Of a stretch of 64,000 bases of DNA, positions 32,901 to 49,300 are shown piece after piece (position 1 is the stretch's first letter; every line of letters begins with the position of its first letter). The DNA lies in assembly GCA_030144725.1 (NCBI GenBank), contig JASKMD010000030.1:5634041-5698040 (forward strand). Reading direction: 5' to 3'. This stretch comes from Haematococcus lacustris. Lineage: Eukaryota; Chlorophyta; Chlorophyceae; Chlamydomonadales; Haematococcaceae. Position numbers and translations under genes: made by a program. The notes under the pieces are model-generated. The model worked only from the letters and a program-made list of their open reading frames with translations, did not search any database and had not been told where the DNA came from.

Positions 32901-35130
32901 CCCCCCCAGCCCCCCCCCCCTGCCCCCCCGCCCCCACCGTGGCTGCACCCAAGGTCATGAGGGGGCCGGCAGCGCGGGCCACCACCTCGTTGCCGCGGTA
33001 CTCCACGGGGGGGGGCCCACGCCAGGGGGGCACAGGGTCCTCTAGGGGCAGCACCACGGGGGGGGGGGCGGCAGGGCGGGGCCCTCCTGCCAGCAGCGGG
33101 TGGTTGGGCTGCAGCCAACAAGCTCCACCACCGTATCATCTCAAAACCTACTAACCCTGATAACCCTGGGTGATCAGAATAACCCCAATAATCATAAGTA
33201 CCCTAGTATTGTAGGAATAACCTGTGTAACCCCAACAGCCCGAACAACAAGAATAACCATAATGACAAGGAGAAATATAATATCCCTGATCCAGCCACCA
33301 GCAGGAGCCCACCCTACCCCCCCAGCTCCCTCCCTCCCTCCTCCCTCGGCCTGCCTTCGCCTCTGTTCCTGACTTTGCCCCTGAAGGCGCATGAGCCTGC
33401 TCCTGCCAGTGCCCCTCCCCCCCGCACGCCCTCACCTTGATTGGCATGGTCTTTGCCGCTGGGGTCTTCATGGCTGCCGCCTGCATCCCTGCTGCCCTCA
33501 TCATGTTTTGCTTGGCCAGCAGCTGCTGCTGCTGCAGCTGCAGCTGGTGCTGCTGCTGGTTCAACATTGCCTGAGCCACGGCCTGGGGCCTGGGGCCCGC
33601 CTGAGGGGTTGTGTAGGCGGGTGGCAGGGGGGGCGGCTTGATGGCAGCCAGCTCAGCCGGCTGCAGCGGCTCCTGCTTCTTGATCTTGCGGAATGCAATG
33701 ATTTGTGTGCGCAGCACTTCCAGCTGCTCTGGGGTGAAGCCCAACCTGGGGGGGGCAGGCAGGCAGGCGGGCAGATGGGTGAGCACCCCCAGACCGTACC
33801 CACATCACCCAGCCTCTATACTAAACAGACCCGAACCCACCACAGCCCTGCAAGCTGTGCCAGGACCCAGGCTGCCACCTACCCTGCCAACCTACCCGGC
33901 CCTGACCACCTCACCACCTGACCACCCACCCACCCACCCACCAAGCACAGCCTCCAAACAGACTAAGATCACCCTGGCTGGCCCCTTACATCCTCCACTA
34001 ACCAGCATGCCTGGGGTGACAAAGCCCGGGCCCCCCTGACCTGCTGTCCCCCCACGTGGGCAACACGCCCCCCCGCATGTCTAGGCCAGACCTCCCACCA
34101 CGCCACCCCCACCCTAGGGAGGTGTAGGGGCTAACCCTAACCCTAACCCTAACCCCCTCACCCTCACCCCCTCGCCTCGACACCAAGCAGGCCAGACCCA
34201 CCACCTCCCCTAACACCCTGGCCCCTCGTCAGCCAGCCCAACCATGGTGGTGTGTGGCGGCAGGCATGCCCCACCCCAGCTGCCCGGCTGCCTGCCCTGC
34301 CTCCCTCATGACTGCCTGACCTGGCACTCGCCACCAGGTGATGGGAGCAGGGGGGAGCGGCGCCTAGCTACACAGCCAGGCTGCACAGCAGAGCATCTCC
34401 TCCCAGTGGATCACAGTGCTGGGGCAGGGCCAAGCAGGCCTACCCCTACCCCTTACCCCTATCCCTACCTCTAAGCATAAGCATAAGCATAACCAAAAGC
34501 ATAAGCATACCCTACCCCTGCCCCTGCCCCTGCCCCTGCCCCTGCCCCTGCCCCTGTTCCTGCCCCTGCCCCTGCCCCTGCCCCTGCCCCTGCCCCTGCC
34601 CCTGCCCCTGCCCCTGCCCCTGTATTCACACTTCTGGGCCTGGGCTGGGTTGAGCCATAGCTGACCCAGCCAGCTCCATGGCCTGGGATGCGCTGAGCCC
34701 GCTGCGCTGGCCACACATCTGGCTGCCTCCCCCTCCCTCACCTGGGTGGCGCGGGGGCAGGGGCTGCGGGCTGCATGGGTCGTGCCATCTGCATCTGCTG
34801 CAGCGCCGCCAGGATCTGGTGAGGAGGCATGTTGCCCAGCTGCTGGCGCACTTGCGGGGGCAGGGCCATGAGCTGGGCTTGCAGCAGGTTAGGAGCGGGC
34901 TGGGAGTAAGGGGCGGGCAGGGGGGGCAGGGGGGTGCCGTTGTTGAAGGAGCGCAGCAGGGCCGCAGCGTGGTTAGAGATGACGGTTTGGGGCACGCTGG
35001 CTGTCCCTGAACACAGCCGCTTGAGGTGCTGCATCATGGTGTCACGCTGCGCTGGACTCAGCGGCTTCCCGCCATCGGCCTGCTGCTTGGCCATGATGTT
35101 GACCATGGTCTCCACGTTGAACTCTGGCAT
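26953..35130 (-). CDS. BRM: SWI/SNF chromatin-remodelling ATPase, BRM-like; helicase core not in the assembled sequence
   Basis: Exons in phase before the gap: 35130-34742, 33745-33436 (QLQ domain, G-F-T-P-E-Q-L, about residues 131-168), 33108-32938, 32289-32206 (end tentative), 31722-31664. After the gap: 30921-30871 (V-R-V-I-H-L-E-S-V-V-D), 30617-30585, 30355-30236 (K-I-D-M-A-N-E-V-I-D-A-G-R-F-D), 29806-29726, 29326-29170 (D-E-E-F-D-W), 28526-28011, 27546-27503, 27179-27126, 26985-26953. The post-gap exons match the end of the helicase C domain and the SnAC-type region of plant BRM. QLQ followed by SnAC defines the SNF2/BRM subfamily, which uses ATP to slide or evict nucleosomes in the nucleus. 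SNF2_N and most of Helicase_C are missing, which is explained by the N run at 31001-31500. The C-terminus is Gly/Arg-rich then acidic, with no bromodomain seen. Confidence 0.8.
28810..29148. repeat. Pentanucleotide CCACC array, about 67 units
   Basis: A near-perfect 340-bp array in the SWI/SNF intron 28527-29169. On the transcript strand it is GGGTG-type and starts about 20 bases inside the 5' splice site at 29169. Confidence 0.9.
29650..29720. repeat. CCCTGC hexanucleotide array
   Basis: About eleven CCCTGC units lie in a SWI/SNF intron, ending near the splice donor at 29725. Confidence 0.85.
31001..31500. other. Assembly gap (500 N)
   Basis: Exactly 500 unknown bases, the usual arbitrary size for a scaffold join. 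It falls between the N-terminal and C-terminal halves of the SWI/SNF gene, so real sequence of unknown length is missing here. Confidence 0.98.
34131..34157. repeat. Telomere-like CCCTAA run
   Basis: Four CCCTAA units within the first intron of the SWI/SNF gene. Confidence 0.8.
34512..34623. repeat. CCCTGC hexanucleotide array, about 18 units
   Basis: Long array in the first SWI/SNF intron, preceded by a short AAGCATA-type repeat at about 34474-34508. The same hexamer recurs at about 25268-25310 (coding in the ERI2-like gene), 29656 and 37468. Confidence 0.85.
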
Positions 35131-36443
35131 TTGTACTCTGATATTCTAGAGGAAGCTCCCAGTAGTTTTTTTAGGGAGTGGGCTGTGGGGAAGCGGCTAA
35201 ACCAACGGGTCTTGCATAATGAACTTTGGACAGCCCATGGCCAAGTTGTCGATGCGCAGAGCGCGCGGCCGCGCTGACGCTGCGGTCTTACACCATGTAC
35301 GCTTGTGCGTCGCCCACCAGTGCTTCCAGCAAAGTTACGTTCGTATCTTCGCGTAGCATCTATGCACTGATGTTAACGGAGACCTATCGGGCTGGTGTGC
35401 TCCTGAATGAGTGCAAGGCACTTAAGCTGGAGTGAGAGCGACCACAGAGAAATGGTGCATGAACATTTACATGGCCATGAGCAAAGCGCAGCGCGCAGGT
35501 CCGCACGCTCCACTCTGCTAGCAGCTTGACATCCCTCTCATTAGCCATGTTTTACTTTGCCCAATCCTCCATCAGCTACAGACTTCAGACTTTAGGCTAT
35601 AGCAGGGCCACCACACACTCATGTCAAGACCGATGCACCCATGATGACTACAAACCACAACAACGGTAACACCCTCCCTCCTAAGACCACTGGGCTTCTT
35701 CATCAGAACAACAGCTTGATGCTTATACGGCTAACAGCCTGTCCAAACGTGCGGTACTGCGGTCCTGTGCAAACCGGCTCAAGCTTGCAGCCGTTGTCTG
35801 CCCTTGGCCAGCCGGTAATGGACCCCCTTGTAGCTCTGCTGGTACTCAGTGGCAGGGGCAGGCGATGCCTCAAGGCCCTTCTCAGCAAATCGCTAAGGGG
35901 CGGTGCACACTCTCCCCAATGCGTTGGAAGTTGAGGCAGGGGTGGGGGTCCCGGTCCAGCCACCTTCCCCACGGTCAGCCAGGTCCCTTCAGGGAGCGCC
36001 TGGGCAGGCGGGGCCTAGGCAGGGGGAGGTGGGTTGGGCGGCAACTCATGGCACCACATTAGGCCCTACACGGGCTTGCCATGCCGCTGGCTCCAGGCTG
36101 GTCTCGTGGCAGGTGTAGGTCATAGGTCTGGGGGTCATGCAAAGTCGAGCTGACACGGGTGGTGCGAAACTCATCAACAATCACTAGCCTGTCAGGCCTG
36201 CTAGGCTGCTCCACCTTCAGCCCTACCGGTTGGCAAGGAGGCTCTCATACCCCGCTGCGCATTTACCTGCATGATGTGCAGTTTTGGACACCCACTTCAG
36301 TTGAGCCGTGGCTTTTGCTATGACCCTCCTTCAGTCCCAGGATCAGGGGCAGCTTGGTGATCTCACAGGTGCAGGCCTCCGAACCATGGCAGGTCTTGAT
36401 TCCCATTGGGCCAGACACTCGCTATATTGTTACTGCATGATGC
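35131..36443. other. Intergenic region upstream of the SWI/SNF gene
   Basis: Probably holds the SWI/SNF promoter; no clear TATA element was identified. The only recognisable feature is the Fanzor-like relic at about 35750-35965. Confidence 0.4.
35750..35965 (-). mobile_element. Relic of the TnpB/Fanzor-like element (copy G)
   Basis: On the minus strand about 35960-35890 reads D-R-D-P-H-P-C-L-N-F-Q-R-I-G-E-S-V-H-R-P-L, with a frame break afterwards. Upstream plus-strand text resembles 58070-58230. The Asn of the D-R-D-x-N motif is His, so the motif is decayed. Confidence 0.5.
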
Positions 36444-36447
36444 ATAT

Positions 36448-36975
36448 GGTCACCCCGGCCATTGGCCATGCCAATCCGTGACAGGCCTGCCGCTCGCACC
36501 ACGCCCTAGTGGAGGGTAGCGAAGGCTATCGCGGTAACTCACGCGTGCTAAAACTCGCGTTTTGCACTGAAGCCTTGTCCCAGTACACCGCCCGCCACCA
36601 TGTCGAAACTTGAGATAGCGCAAACAAGCAGCGACCCACCTACACGAGCAGGGTGGCGAGGCGCTCCGTGGCGTCCGTAGCAAAGTTCGCACCATGGAGG
36701 CAGCCTCGCAGTACTGCGGAGTAGGCCATCCCAGGGAATCTTGCGCTTCGACATGACACCCACGTACGGTCGTACCCTGCTGAGCCCCTGGCTGCAGCGA
36801 GCGACCATGTTCACAGTCCGCGGTACTGGCGGGCGGAGTGATCTGGGAGGCTTCAGTCCAAAACGCGAGTTTTAGCACGCGTGAGTTACCGCGATAGCCT
36901 CAGCTACCCTTCACTAGCGCGTGGGGTGAGCGGCAGGCCTGTCACGGATTGGCATGGCCAATGGCCGGGGTGACC
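36448..36975. mobile_element. Foldback DNA element with about 128-bp inverted ends
   Basis: The left end (GGTCACCCCGGCCATTGGCC..., 36448-36575) returns in reverse complement at the right end (36849-36975) with only a few mismatches, through ACTCACGCGTGCTAAAACTC. ATAT flanks both sides and looks like a 4-bp target duplication. The 270-bp centre has no coding potential I recognise. It shares its outermost bases with the element at 42029-43004. Confidence 0.85.
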
Positions 36976-37257
36976 ATATGGGGCGCCCGGCACCCTCGTT
37001 GTTTTTGTAAAGTTTGGTTTGGTGGCCGTGCGCTGCGGGACGGGCCTCCTGCCATCTCCCCACAGCCCGGTCAATCATACAGGCTGGAAAAACTCGTATG
37101 CCATCCTGCACACACGCATGTGCTGCACATGGGTTGCCTGGCACTCTCGTCTGCCACCTATAGGTCCGACAAGCCCTACAGCGCCAGCCCTGGCAGCAGA
37201 CAGGCTGGTCAGCGCCCATTGATGGCACCTGCAGCTTCCTGCCGCATCCCCTGCTCA

Positions 37258-41859
<4,602 letters not shown>

Positions 41860-42028
41860 AGCGGGTTCCAATCGCCGCAGCCTGGGTCCTACATGTGTCC
41901 AGTTGTCAGCATGTGAGGGTTAGGGATAAGAGAACTGTCTCCTTAATGAGTTACACTGACTGTGTGATACCGGCATTTTCATGATACATTTACCCCATGT
42001 GGCGGCCTGCCTTGTTTCGTTTGCTAAT
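41860..42028. other. Short region upstream of the methyltransferase gene
   Basis: Likely contains the 5' UTR and promoter of the minus-strand methyltransferase. A GGGTTAGGG string lies at about 41917. No specific promoter element is evident. Confidence 0.35.
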
Positions 42029-43004
42029 GGTCAACCCCGCCATTGGCTGCACCCCTGATAAAATCTTACTGGTCTTTACGAGTTTTACAGCGATTCCTGC
42101 GCAGAGCGGTGCAGCTCATCGAAGCGAAGCCAGCGGGCTGCTCGGGGTGATGTGCACCTGTGCCGGGGCGGGCAGGAGTGCTGGGAGATCGGGTCGCGTT
42201 GTGCCGGGAATGGCCTGCTTAGTAAGGCTGTGATCGGCGCACAGCTATCGCGCTCAACGACCCAGCTTTTCAACTTTTTGAATTTTTGTCGGGCGCAGGA
42301 CTCCCCCTGAAATGTGTTTTAGTGTTAGTTCTAGTGCTGATGACATGTTAAAGAGTGTTGGTATGGCTTGTGGCCTGTCCTTGCTCCCGAACAGCGTGCA
42401 ACTCGTGTCACGTCACCCCATGTCATTTATACTCGGTATGGGCACTTTTTCCGGCCGGTTATTTGTCCAACCAGGACGTCGAATGACGAACTGAGAGTTC
42501 AGTGCGGCTCCTTGTGTGGATTCGTAACATGTAATCAGGAAAGAAACGCGTTGTCTTCATGTGTGGGCCGTTTCATGTGTGGGCGGTCAACACAGTTAAC
42601 GGCTCAGTTTCGGCATCTTTTTGATTGATTATAGCTGCTTTTGGCTGTTAAGGAACCACTGGCACCAATAATCAGGACACCTTGAAGCTGCTGTCGCATG
42701 TGGACTGAACCCGTGTTGAAGATGCGATTTAAAGCGCTGTTGCATGCTGGTTTAAAAAATAGTTTGGATGCGCCGTTCACGCCGCGCTGGGTCCAAGCTG
42801 CCTACAGCGGTTGCTTACAGTATCTGCGTGGCGCCAGAACACGTCGCGTGTTGGGGGTCAGCCACCCGGCAAACCGCTGGGGCTGGCCGCACTCTAGTCA
42901 GGCCATAAGCAACTCATCGCACGAATCGGCGGCCTCATCCGTGCAAAAATGAGAATGTTTTTATCTCTTGAGCCACGGGGGTGCGGCCAATGGCGGGGGT
43001 GACC
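42029..43004. mobile_element. Non-autonomous DNA element, related ends to 36448-36975
   Basis: The left end GGTCAACCCCGCCATTGGC(T)GCACCCC and the reverse complement of the right end (GGTCACCCCCGCCATTGGCCGCACCCC) form a roughly 27-bp inverted repeat. TAAT flanks both sides as a 4-bp duplication. The 976-bp interior has lower GC than its surroundings and no recognised transposase; short open frames are unremarkable. Confidence 0.8.
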
Positions 43005-43323
43005 TAATGTGAAGGCTGCCGAGTTCGAGTTGCTGCACTCATTGCTTCTAAATCTGCTGGCTTTGAATGCTATCAGCGTCGTTGGGTATGCCTGATTATT
43101 TTAAGAACCATTGCACACAGGTCTGCTTTCCAGGACTGCTTGGTAGTAAACGCAAGGTAGTAAACGCTGAGTCGCCATACTTGCATTTGAGGGTGGCTGC
43201 AGGGGAGTTTGGCCAGCCTGCCTCCATACCATGTCCTCCACAACAGAAAACACTAGCAAATGCTGCACTATCTCCTCACATCGCGCCCATTACATCACGC
43301 ACGACACCACTACGGTGTCATCC

Positions 43324-43375
43324 TTACAACGCCGCAGCTCCCGTGTGGGCCACGTCGCGAACAGCCCCCTTTACA
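43324..43375 (-). promoter_or_regulatory. Two TGTAA polyadenylation signals
   Basis: TTACA on the plus strand at 43371-43375 and 43324-43328 reads TGTAA on the minus strand, 14 and 61 bases past the stop codon at 43389. TGTAA is the usual poly(A) signal of volvocine and related green algae. Confidence 0.55.
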
Positions 43376-43388
43376 CGTCGGGGTCGGC

Positions 43389-46300
43389 TCACTGCACCAC
43401 GTACGCCACCACGGCGGTGTTGTCGCCCACGTCCATCATGGTGTTCACCGCCCTGTTCTCCGCCACCAGCTGCTGCGCCAGGGGTGTCCCTTCCAGTTGG
43501 CCTGCACAGGGCGGGGGTGTCGCAGCGGGAATGCTGGCCTGGGGCGATGGAGCACAGAGCAGGGCGTAAAGCAGGCGGGAGAGAGGGTGGGGTAGTTGAG
43601 ACATGGGTTAATCGAGACACATCCGCTGGCAAGCTAGTGCAACGGTGGCCACAGCTCAGCAACACTGCTGCACACTGTGGTTCAGTGTAGCAAGGTGGCA
43701 GTTGACATCACAGAGGCAAAGGAGAGGGGTTGACAGGAACAGGTCTGTTACCACCCACTGCACAGCAGCAGCAATACTATCAGTGCAGCAGGGACAGCAG
43801 AGCACCAAGATTTAGCTGCACACATTAGTCACAGCTCACTACCCGTCACTCCCTATCAGATGTGGATGCGACAACATCAGGAGGAGAGGCAGTACGCTCC
43901 ACCCCACCTGTGCTGCCCAGCTGGGCTGCTAGGCGGGTGAGCTGGGAGGCAATGACGGCTGGGTCCACCCGGTCGATGTAGCCGAGCGTGTACAGCTCCC
44001 TACACACTCAACCAGAAGCAGCAAGCAGGGCCAAGTGGTGCTCCAGCCAGCCGCCCGCCCACCCACCCACCCCAGGGGCAGTAGACAAGACACCCAAACC
44101 GCATTTTGCACACAGGTGGGCAGTGGGCATAGTGCCAGAAGCAGGCAGCGGTGGTCTGTGTTGTGGCAGCAATGGTCTGTGTTCTGACAGGTGCGTTGAA
44201 CTGAGCGTATGCAGTCAATCTGACTGTGGGCACAACCTGGTAACATCATGACCAGGGCGGTGGGCTGCTGACACGGCATTACACCCCAAGGGAGTTTTGT
44301 TGCTTTGGCATGGAGCAGGCAAAGGAGCAGGACTCACTTGCGTAGGTTGGACGACATGGGTCCATGTAGCCACACCATGTCAAACAGGCCATGCGTGCCC
44401 AGTATCAACTGGTCACCTGCAAGGCATGAAGCAAAGTATAATGTCAGAGACCAAGCTGTTACGGGAATACAACGACCGAGACCTCGTTGAACGTTGCAGT
44501 AAACGACGAGGCGTAGCCGAATCGTTTACACGGCTTGAGACGACGCCGAGTTCGTCACGCCCAGTCATTTATTCGGCTTGAGACGAGGCAGAAGCCGTTA
44601 TTTGCACGTGAACAGCGCGGGCCGAGACATTAAACAGTATCATTTTGCATTATGGGCTGGTTCCAGGCTACTATGTGTAGAAAATAAGCCCGCAACATCG
44701 AAGCGTCTACGACGCCCAGCTTTGTCGACGCCCCCTGCACTTTTTTCACTTGCGGTTAGGCAGCGGACACAGTAAAACCCCTGCAAGCCGTGCACTTTCG
44801 AGTAAGACCCGTAGAAGCCGTGCTTTCTCTGGCATCCTATAGCCAAAACACAGCCTGCTCACCGTTATAGCGACCACTTCAGAACGCAAGGTCGAAGACG
44901 TTTTGGAGCTGGATTTTACGGAAGAAAAAAAGGTCTTTCCCCGTAACGCAAGGGGATAAACAATTGGATACCATACCAGGCATTATGTATAGCAATGTAT
45001 AGTACTGATGATATGATATGATAACAAGCTATGATGTACAGGGCAAGTGCATGCAACCAGACACCATGCACAGCCAAAAGTTCATCTCAATGCTCCCTAA
45101 CCACAATGGAATTGAAACCCTCCTTCACAACACCAGAGCCTGTTCACTTACCTGCACCTACACCTACTGAAAACCAACCACACTTGGTGCCTCCACCGCC
45201 GCCTAGCCTTCCCCTGAACTTGACATAGGCCTGGTCCTGCACCTGGTACCACTTTCTCCCCACCCTCCCTACCTATAAGCCACCTTGCATGCCCTGGCCA
45301 TTGACCTGCCAGCTGGCTGCAGACAGGTCACAGCTGTATGTGTGTGTGTATGTGTGTGTGTGAGTGTGTATGTGTGTGTATGTGTGTGAGCCACGCACCC
45401 GGAGCCAACTCGATGCAGTACTGCGCTGCTTGTGCGGGGGCGCAGCCATTGACCAGCATCTTGAGGTCCTCCGTCACTAGGTGCTGACCGCGCAGCCCAG
45501 CCTGCCGCTCCCGGTAGGGGCGCCAATCGCTGATGGCCTCCATTTCCCCTGCACCAGCATGGGCAGCGCAGGGCGCTAGGCAGACCGCACAGCATGGGTG
45601 GGGCAAGGCGCGGGGGGAGGACGGGGGTGATTCATGGCGATGGTGGCGATGAGTGTTTGCATAAGCCAATACAAGGCTGTGAGCCACGGCTGAGGGGCAT
45701 GGTCAGGAGTGAGTTGCAGGTGTGATGACAAGAGAAGCAGATGGCAAACATACACCTAGAGAGTGAGGGGGGTGGGACACGAGCGCAGCAAAGTTGGGCA
45801 CAACATGCATTGGTTGATATAAGTCAGGCAGGGACAGCGCAGCTGGCTGCAGTCATAGGCGGCGTGAAGCTGACCTGTCATGGTGTTAGGGCGGAGGACC
45901 ACGAAGCCTGTACTGCCAGCATTGGTGACATGCAGCACGTTCCTGCGGTAGATGAGCCATGAGGGGAGACAGGAGCACGCAATCGCACAATGGCCAACTT
46001 TGTGAGCATGCAACAACAGACGTTGGTGAAACACCTGATCGTGCATAGGAAAGCTGCGAAGGTGCCACAATGACAAGGCAGGTGGGAAGGCTGATGCAGG
46101 CAGCAGCCATGAGAGGAGGGAGCGCTAGCTGTCCTGCGCTTACTGCGACCTGCTCACACACAGCCTGGCCTTGCGCTGGGCCCCTCTGTTTTGCCCGCTC
46201 AACCTCACCCTCCCCAGCCCAGCGCCAGGCCTGCCGCCACCCACCCATCCAAGTACGCGACGCAGATGGAAGCCGCCCCGCTGGTGCCCAGGCCTCTCAT

Positions 46301-49300
46301 GGCAGCTGCCAGCACATCTCGCGGGGTAGGCAGGGCGGCGGGGCGCTGCAGCGAGGGGGGTGGAGCAGGCAAGGCGCAGTGAACGCCTCCCTCTGTTAGC
46401 ACCATCAACCCAGCTCCATGGTTGCGTTGTTCTACAAAATCACCTAGACAGAGTAACCCACCCCGCCCCAACCTGCCGGGCCTATGTTCCTTTCTGGCCC
46501 ACCCGGACCACCCAGACACTTAGTCACCCGCCCCACCTCGCCCTGCCTTGCCCCGCCTGTGTCAAGGGCAGGGTGTCCTACCTGAGCTGCTGCCTTGAGC
46601 CCAGTCTCAGCGTGCTGCACACAGGCATCTGCCAGAGCTTGCGCGTAGGCTCGGCTGTTGATGCCCAGCTGTCGTATAGTCTGCACAGCCACACACACAA
46701 TAGTGTAGCAGCAATGCACAACTTGAGCAACAATGGCATGCTGGAAGCTTACCCCTGCCCCGCCCGCACGGAGCCCTACCCTATTCTCCCCCTCCCCGGA
46801 CTGCTGAACAAGGGCCGCCACGGCCATGTTTAGCATTTTGCCATAGCCCGATTGACGCACCGAGCAGCCGTCTGCCACCGCCAGTGCCAGGCTGCCCACA
46901 CAGCGCGCATCCTCAGCCTCTGCCTGCGTCCCCCCGCCTGCCACCGCGCCCCGCCAGGCCGCAGCCACGTTGCCTGCTGCTGCTTGCAGGCGCAGCGCCA
47001 CCCGGGGCCGCCCCCCTGGGGCCTGGCTGGGCTGCTGCAGCCGGCTGGGCTGCATGCTGGAAGGCGCCCACCCCCCGCTGGCGTAAGGGTCGGCCGCAGG
47101 TGGTGGATGTGGTGGTTTGGGCGGTTGGGGAGGAGGGGGAGGCAGGCTTCCCCCGCCACGTCCGCCATCACCTCCTGCTGGCCAACGGGCGATGCTGTCA
47201 GGAGCCCCCATCTGCATGCGGGAGGGGGCGCCCACCCCCCCTGCACCCCCAGGACCCTGCTGGTGGTATGCGGATGAGGGGTGGGGCTGCTGATGGCCAT
47301 ATGCGGCGGGATCCACATTACCGCCTGCTGCTTGCTGCTGGAATATCTGCTGTAGCTGCTGCTGCGCAGCCAGGGGCAGCTGCCCCGCCACCAGTTGCTG
47401 CAGCACAGAGCTCAATCCTCCGGCCCCAGAGCCGCCCATGAGCCCACCCTTCAGCCCAGCAGCCAGGGAGGCCGCAGCCAGGGCCTGTACATTAGATGCA
47501 CCTACCTGCTGCAGTGCCCCCATGGCCTGCTGAAGGGGTCCCAGCCCTAACCCCAGGCCCTGCCCCAGCTGCCCTCCCTCCCCACTGTAGCCCCTCACAT
47601 TGCGGGCGTTGTAGTCAGGGTCAGCATCGTCAGGGTAAGCCCGCTTGTGACCATAAGCTAGTGGGGGTGGGGGAGGCGGGGGCTGTCCAGATCTGTGCCG
47701 GTTGCGGTCTGCGTCCCCACCAGCACCGCCATCCCACCAGCCGCCCTCCCTGCTGCCGCCCTCCCTCCTGCCATCCGCCCCTCGTGCCTGGTCATGGCGG
47801 CCGCCGGGTTGGTTTGCTTGGTAAGGGGGGTACTCCTGGCGTGCCCCTCCCCCTGCACCCTGCCCATAGCCAGTGTCCCCATACCCACCCCCGGGCCTCT
47901 CCCCTCCCCGTCCAGCTTCATCCTGCCTGCCTGACCCATAGCCTGAGCCGTCACGCACCATGGGAGGTGGCCCAGGAGGTGGCCCTGGCTGCCCATACCT
48001 CCCCTGGCCTTGGCCGTAGCCCGCAGACGAGTAGGCGCCCCGTGCGCCCCCCTGCCCCGTGTGAGCGGGCCCTGGCGCCACGTCTCCGCTGTCCTCCCCT
48101 GCCCGCCATGGGTTATTGTAGGCTGCCACCGGGGCCGAGGGGGCCTGCCCCTGACCTTGCCCACCATACCTGTTCCCCTGGTGCTGGTACTGCGCTGAAT
48201 AGGAAGAGCCTCCCCCCGCAGCAGCAGGGTTGCCGGGGGGGAGGGGGGGTGGGGGGGCAGGCCCCAGGGGCACCAAGCGCACCATGGAGGTCTGGGGGGG
48301 CTGAGGCGCACCGGGGCCTGAGCCATGAGGGCTGGAGGGGTGGTCCCGGTAAGCCCCTGACCCCCCATGGCCTGAGCCCGTGCCTCGCGCATCATCACGG
48401 CCATCGCGGGAGTAGCTGCGGTGGGACGAGCGGTCTCGAGGGGAGCGGTCGCGCTGGTAGCTGCTGTCTGATTTGTGGCTAGGCCAGCGGTGGTCACGGT
48501 CGCCTGAGCACGAGCAAGCATGAGGACAGGCTGTGGGAAAGAAAGCCAGCGGGTGGGGAGAGGCACAGCGCATGCTGCCAGCCGTGGTGGGTGTGGCAGG
48601 CTGCTGGCGTCCTAAACTGGCTGGGCTGTGTGGTCAACAGGGTGCTGCCATGGCCTATGCAAGCAACCAAGGAAGGCGTTATGGGAAGCAGCGTGCAGGG
48701 AAAGGAGGCTAAAGAGGCTAAGGAGGAAGGAAGGTTCAGAGGGTCAGAGGGGAGGGGAGGGGAGGGGAGGGGTTGAGTGTGTGAGCTGCCGCCGTTTCTA
48801 GCCATGCTGCCTCACCTGATCTGCTGTCTCGACCGTCTCTGCCGCTCTCTTGGCTGCGCTGCGATGAACCCTGACCCCTCACCATGGGGCCCATGTGGCC
48901 AGATCGAGCATCTGCATGGCCGCAAACATGCGTGCCACATGCAAGCCACCATTGTGGAGCAACCAACATGGAAGCAACGTTGATGCAAATCAGCAGCCCA
49001 AATCCATAGCGTAGTGCTTGGCCATGATGTGTGCAGCTTTAGAGGAGGCTACACAAGCAGTGGGTTTATACCCCTAACGCAATGTGGCAACGCGGCACGC
49101 TGGGGTGGGTCATAGAAGCCACTGCCCCAGCCGCAACGCCTCTCCCTAGCAGGCTTGCCCAGACCACAGTGGCAGGGCTTCCCTGCATCTGCCTTTGCTG
49201 CATGCTACTGACTCACACCCCTCTAGCTCCCAGCTTCCTCCCAGCTTCCTCCCAGCTGTAATCCCCCTCACCATTGCGGGCTGAGCTGTCTGCACCATAG

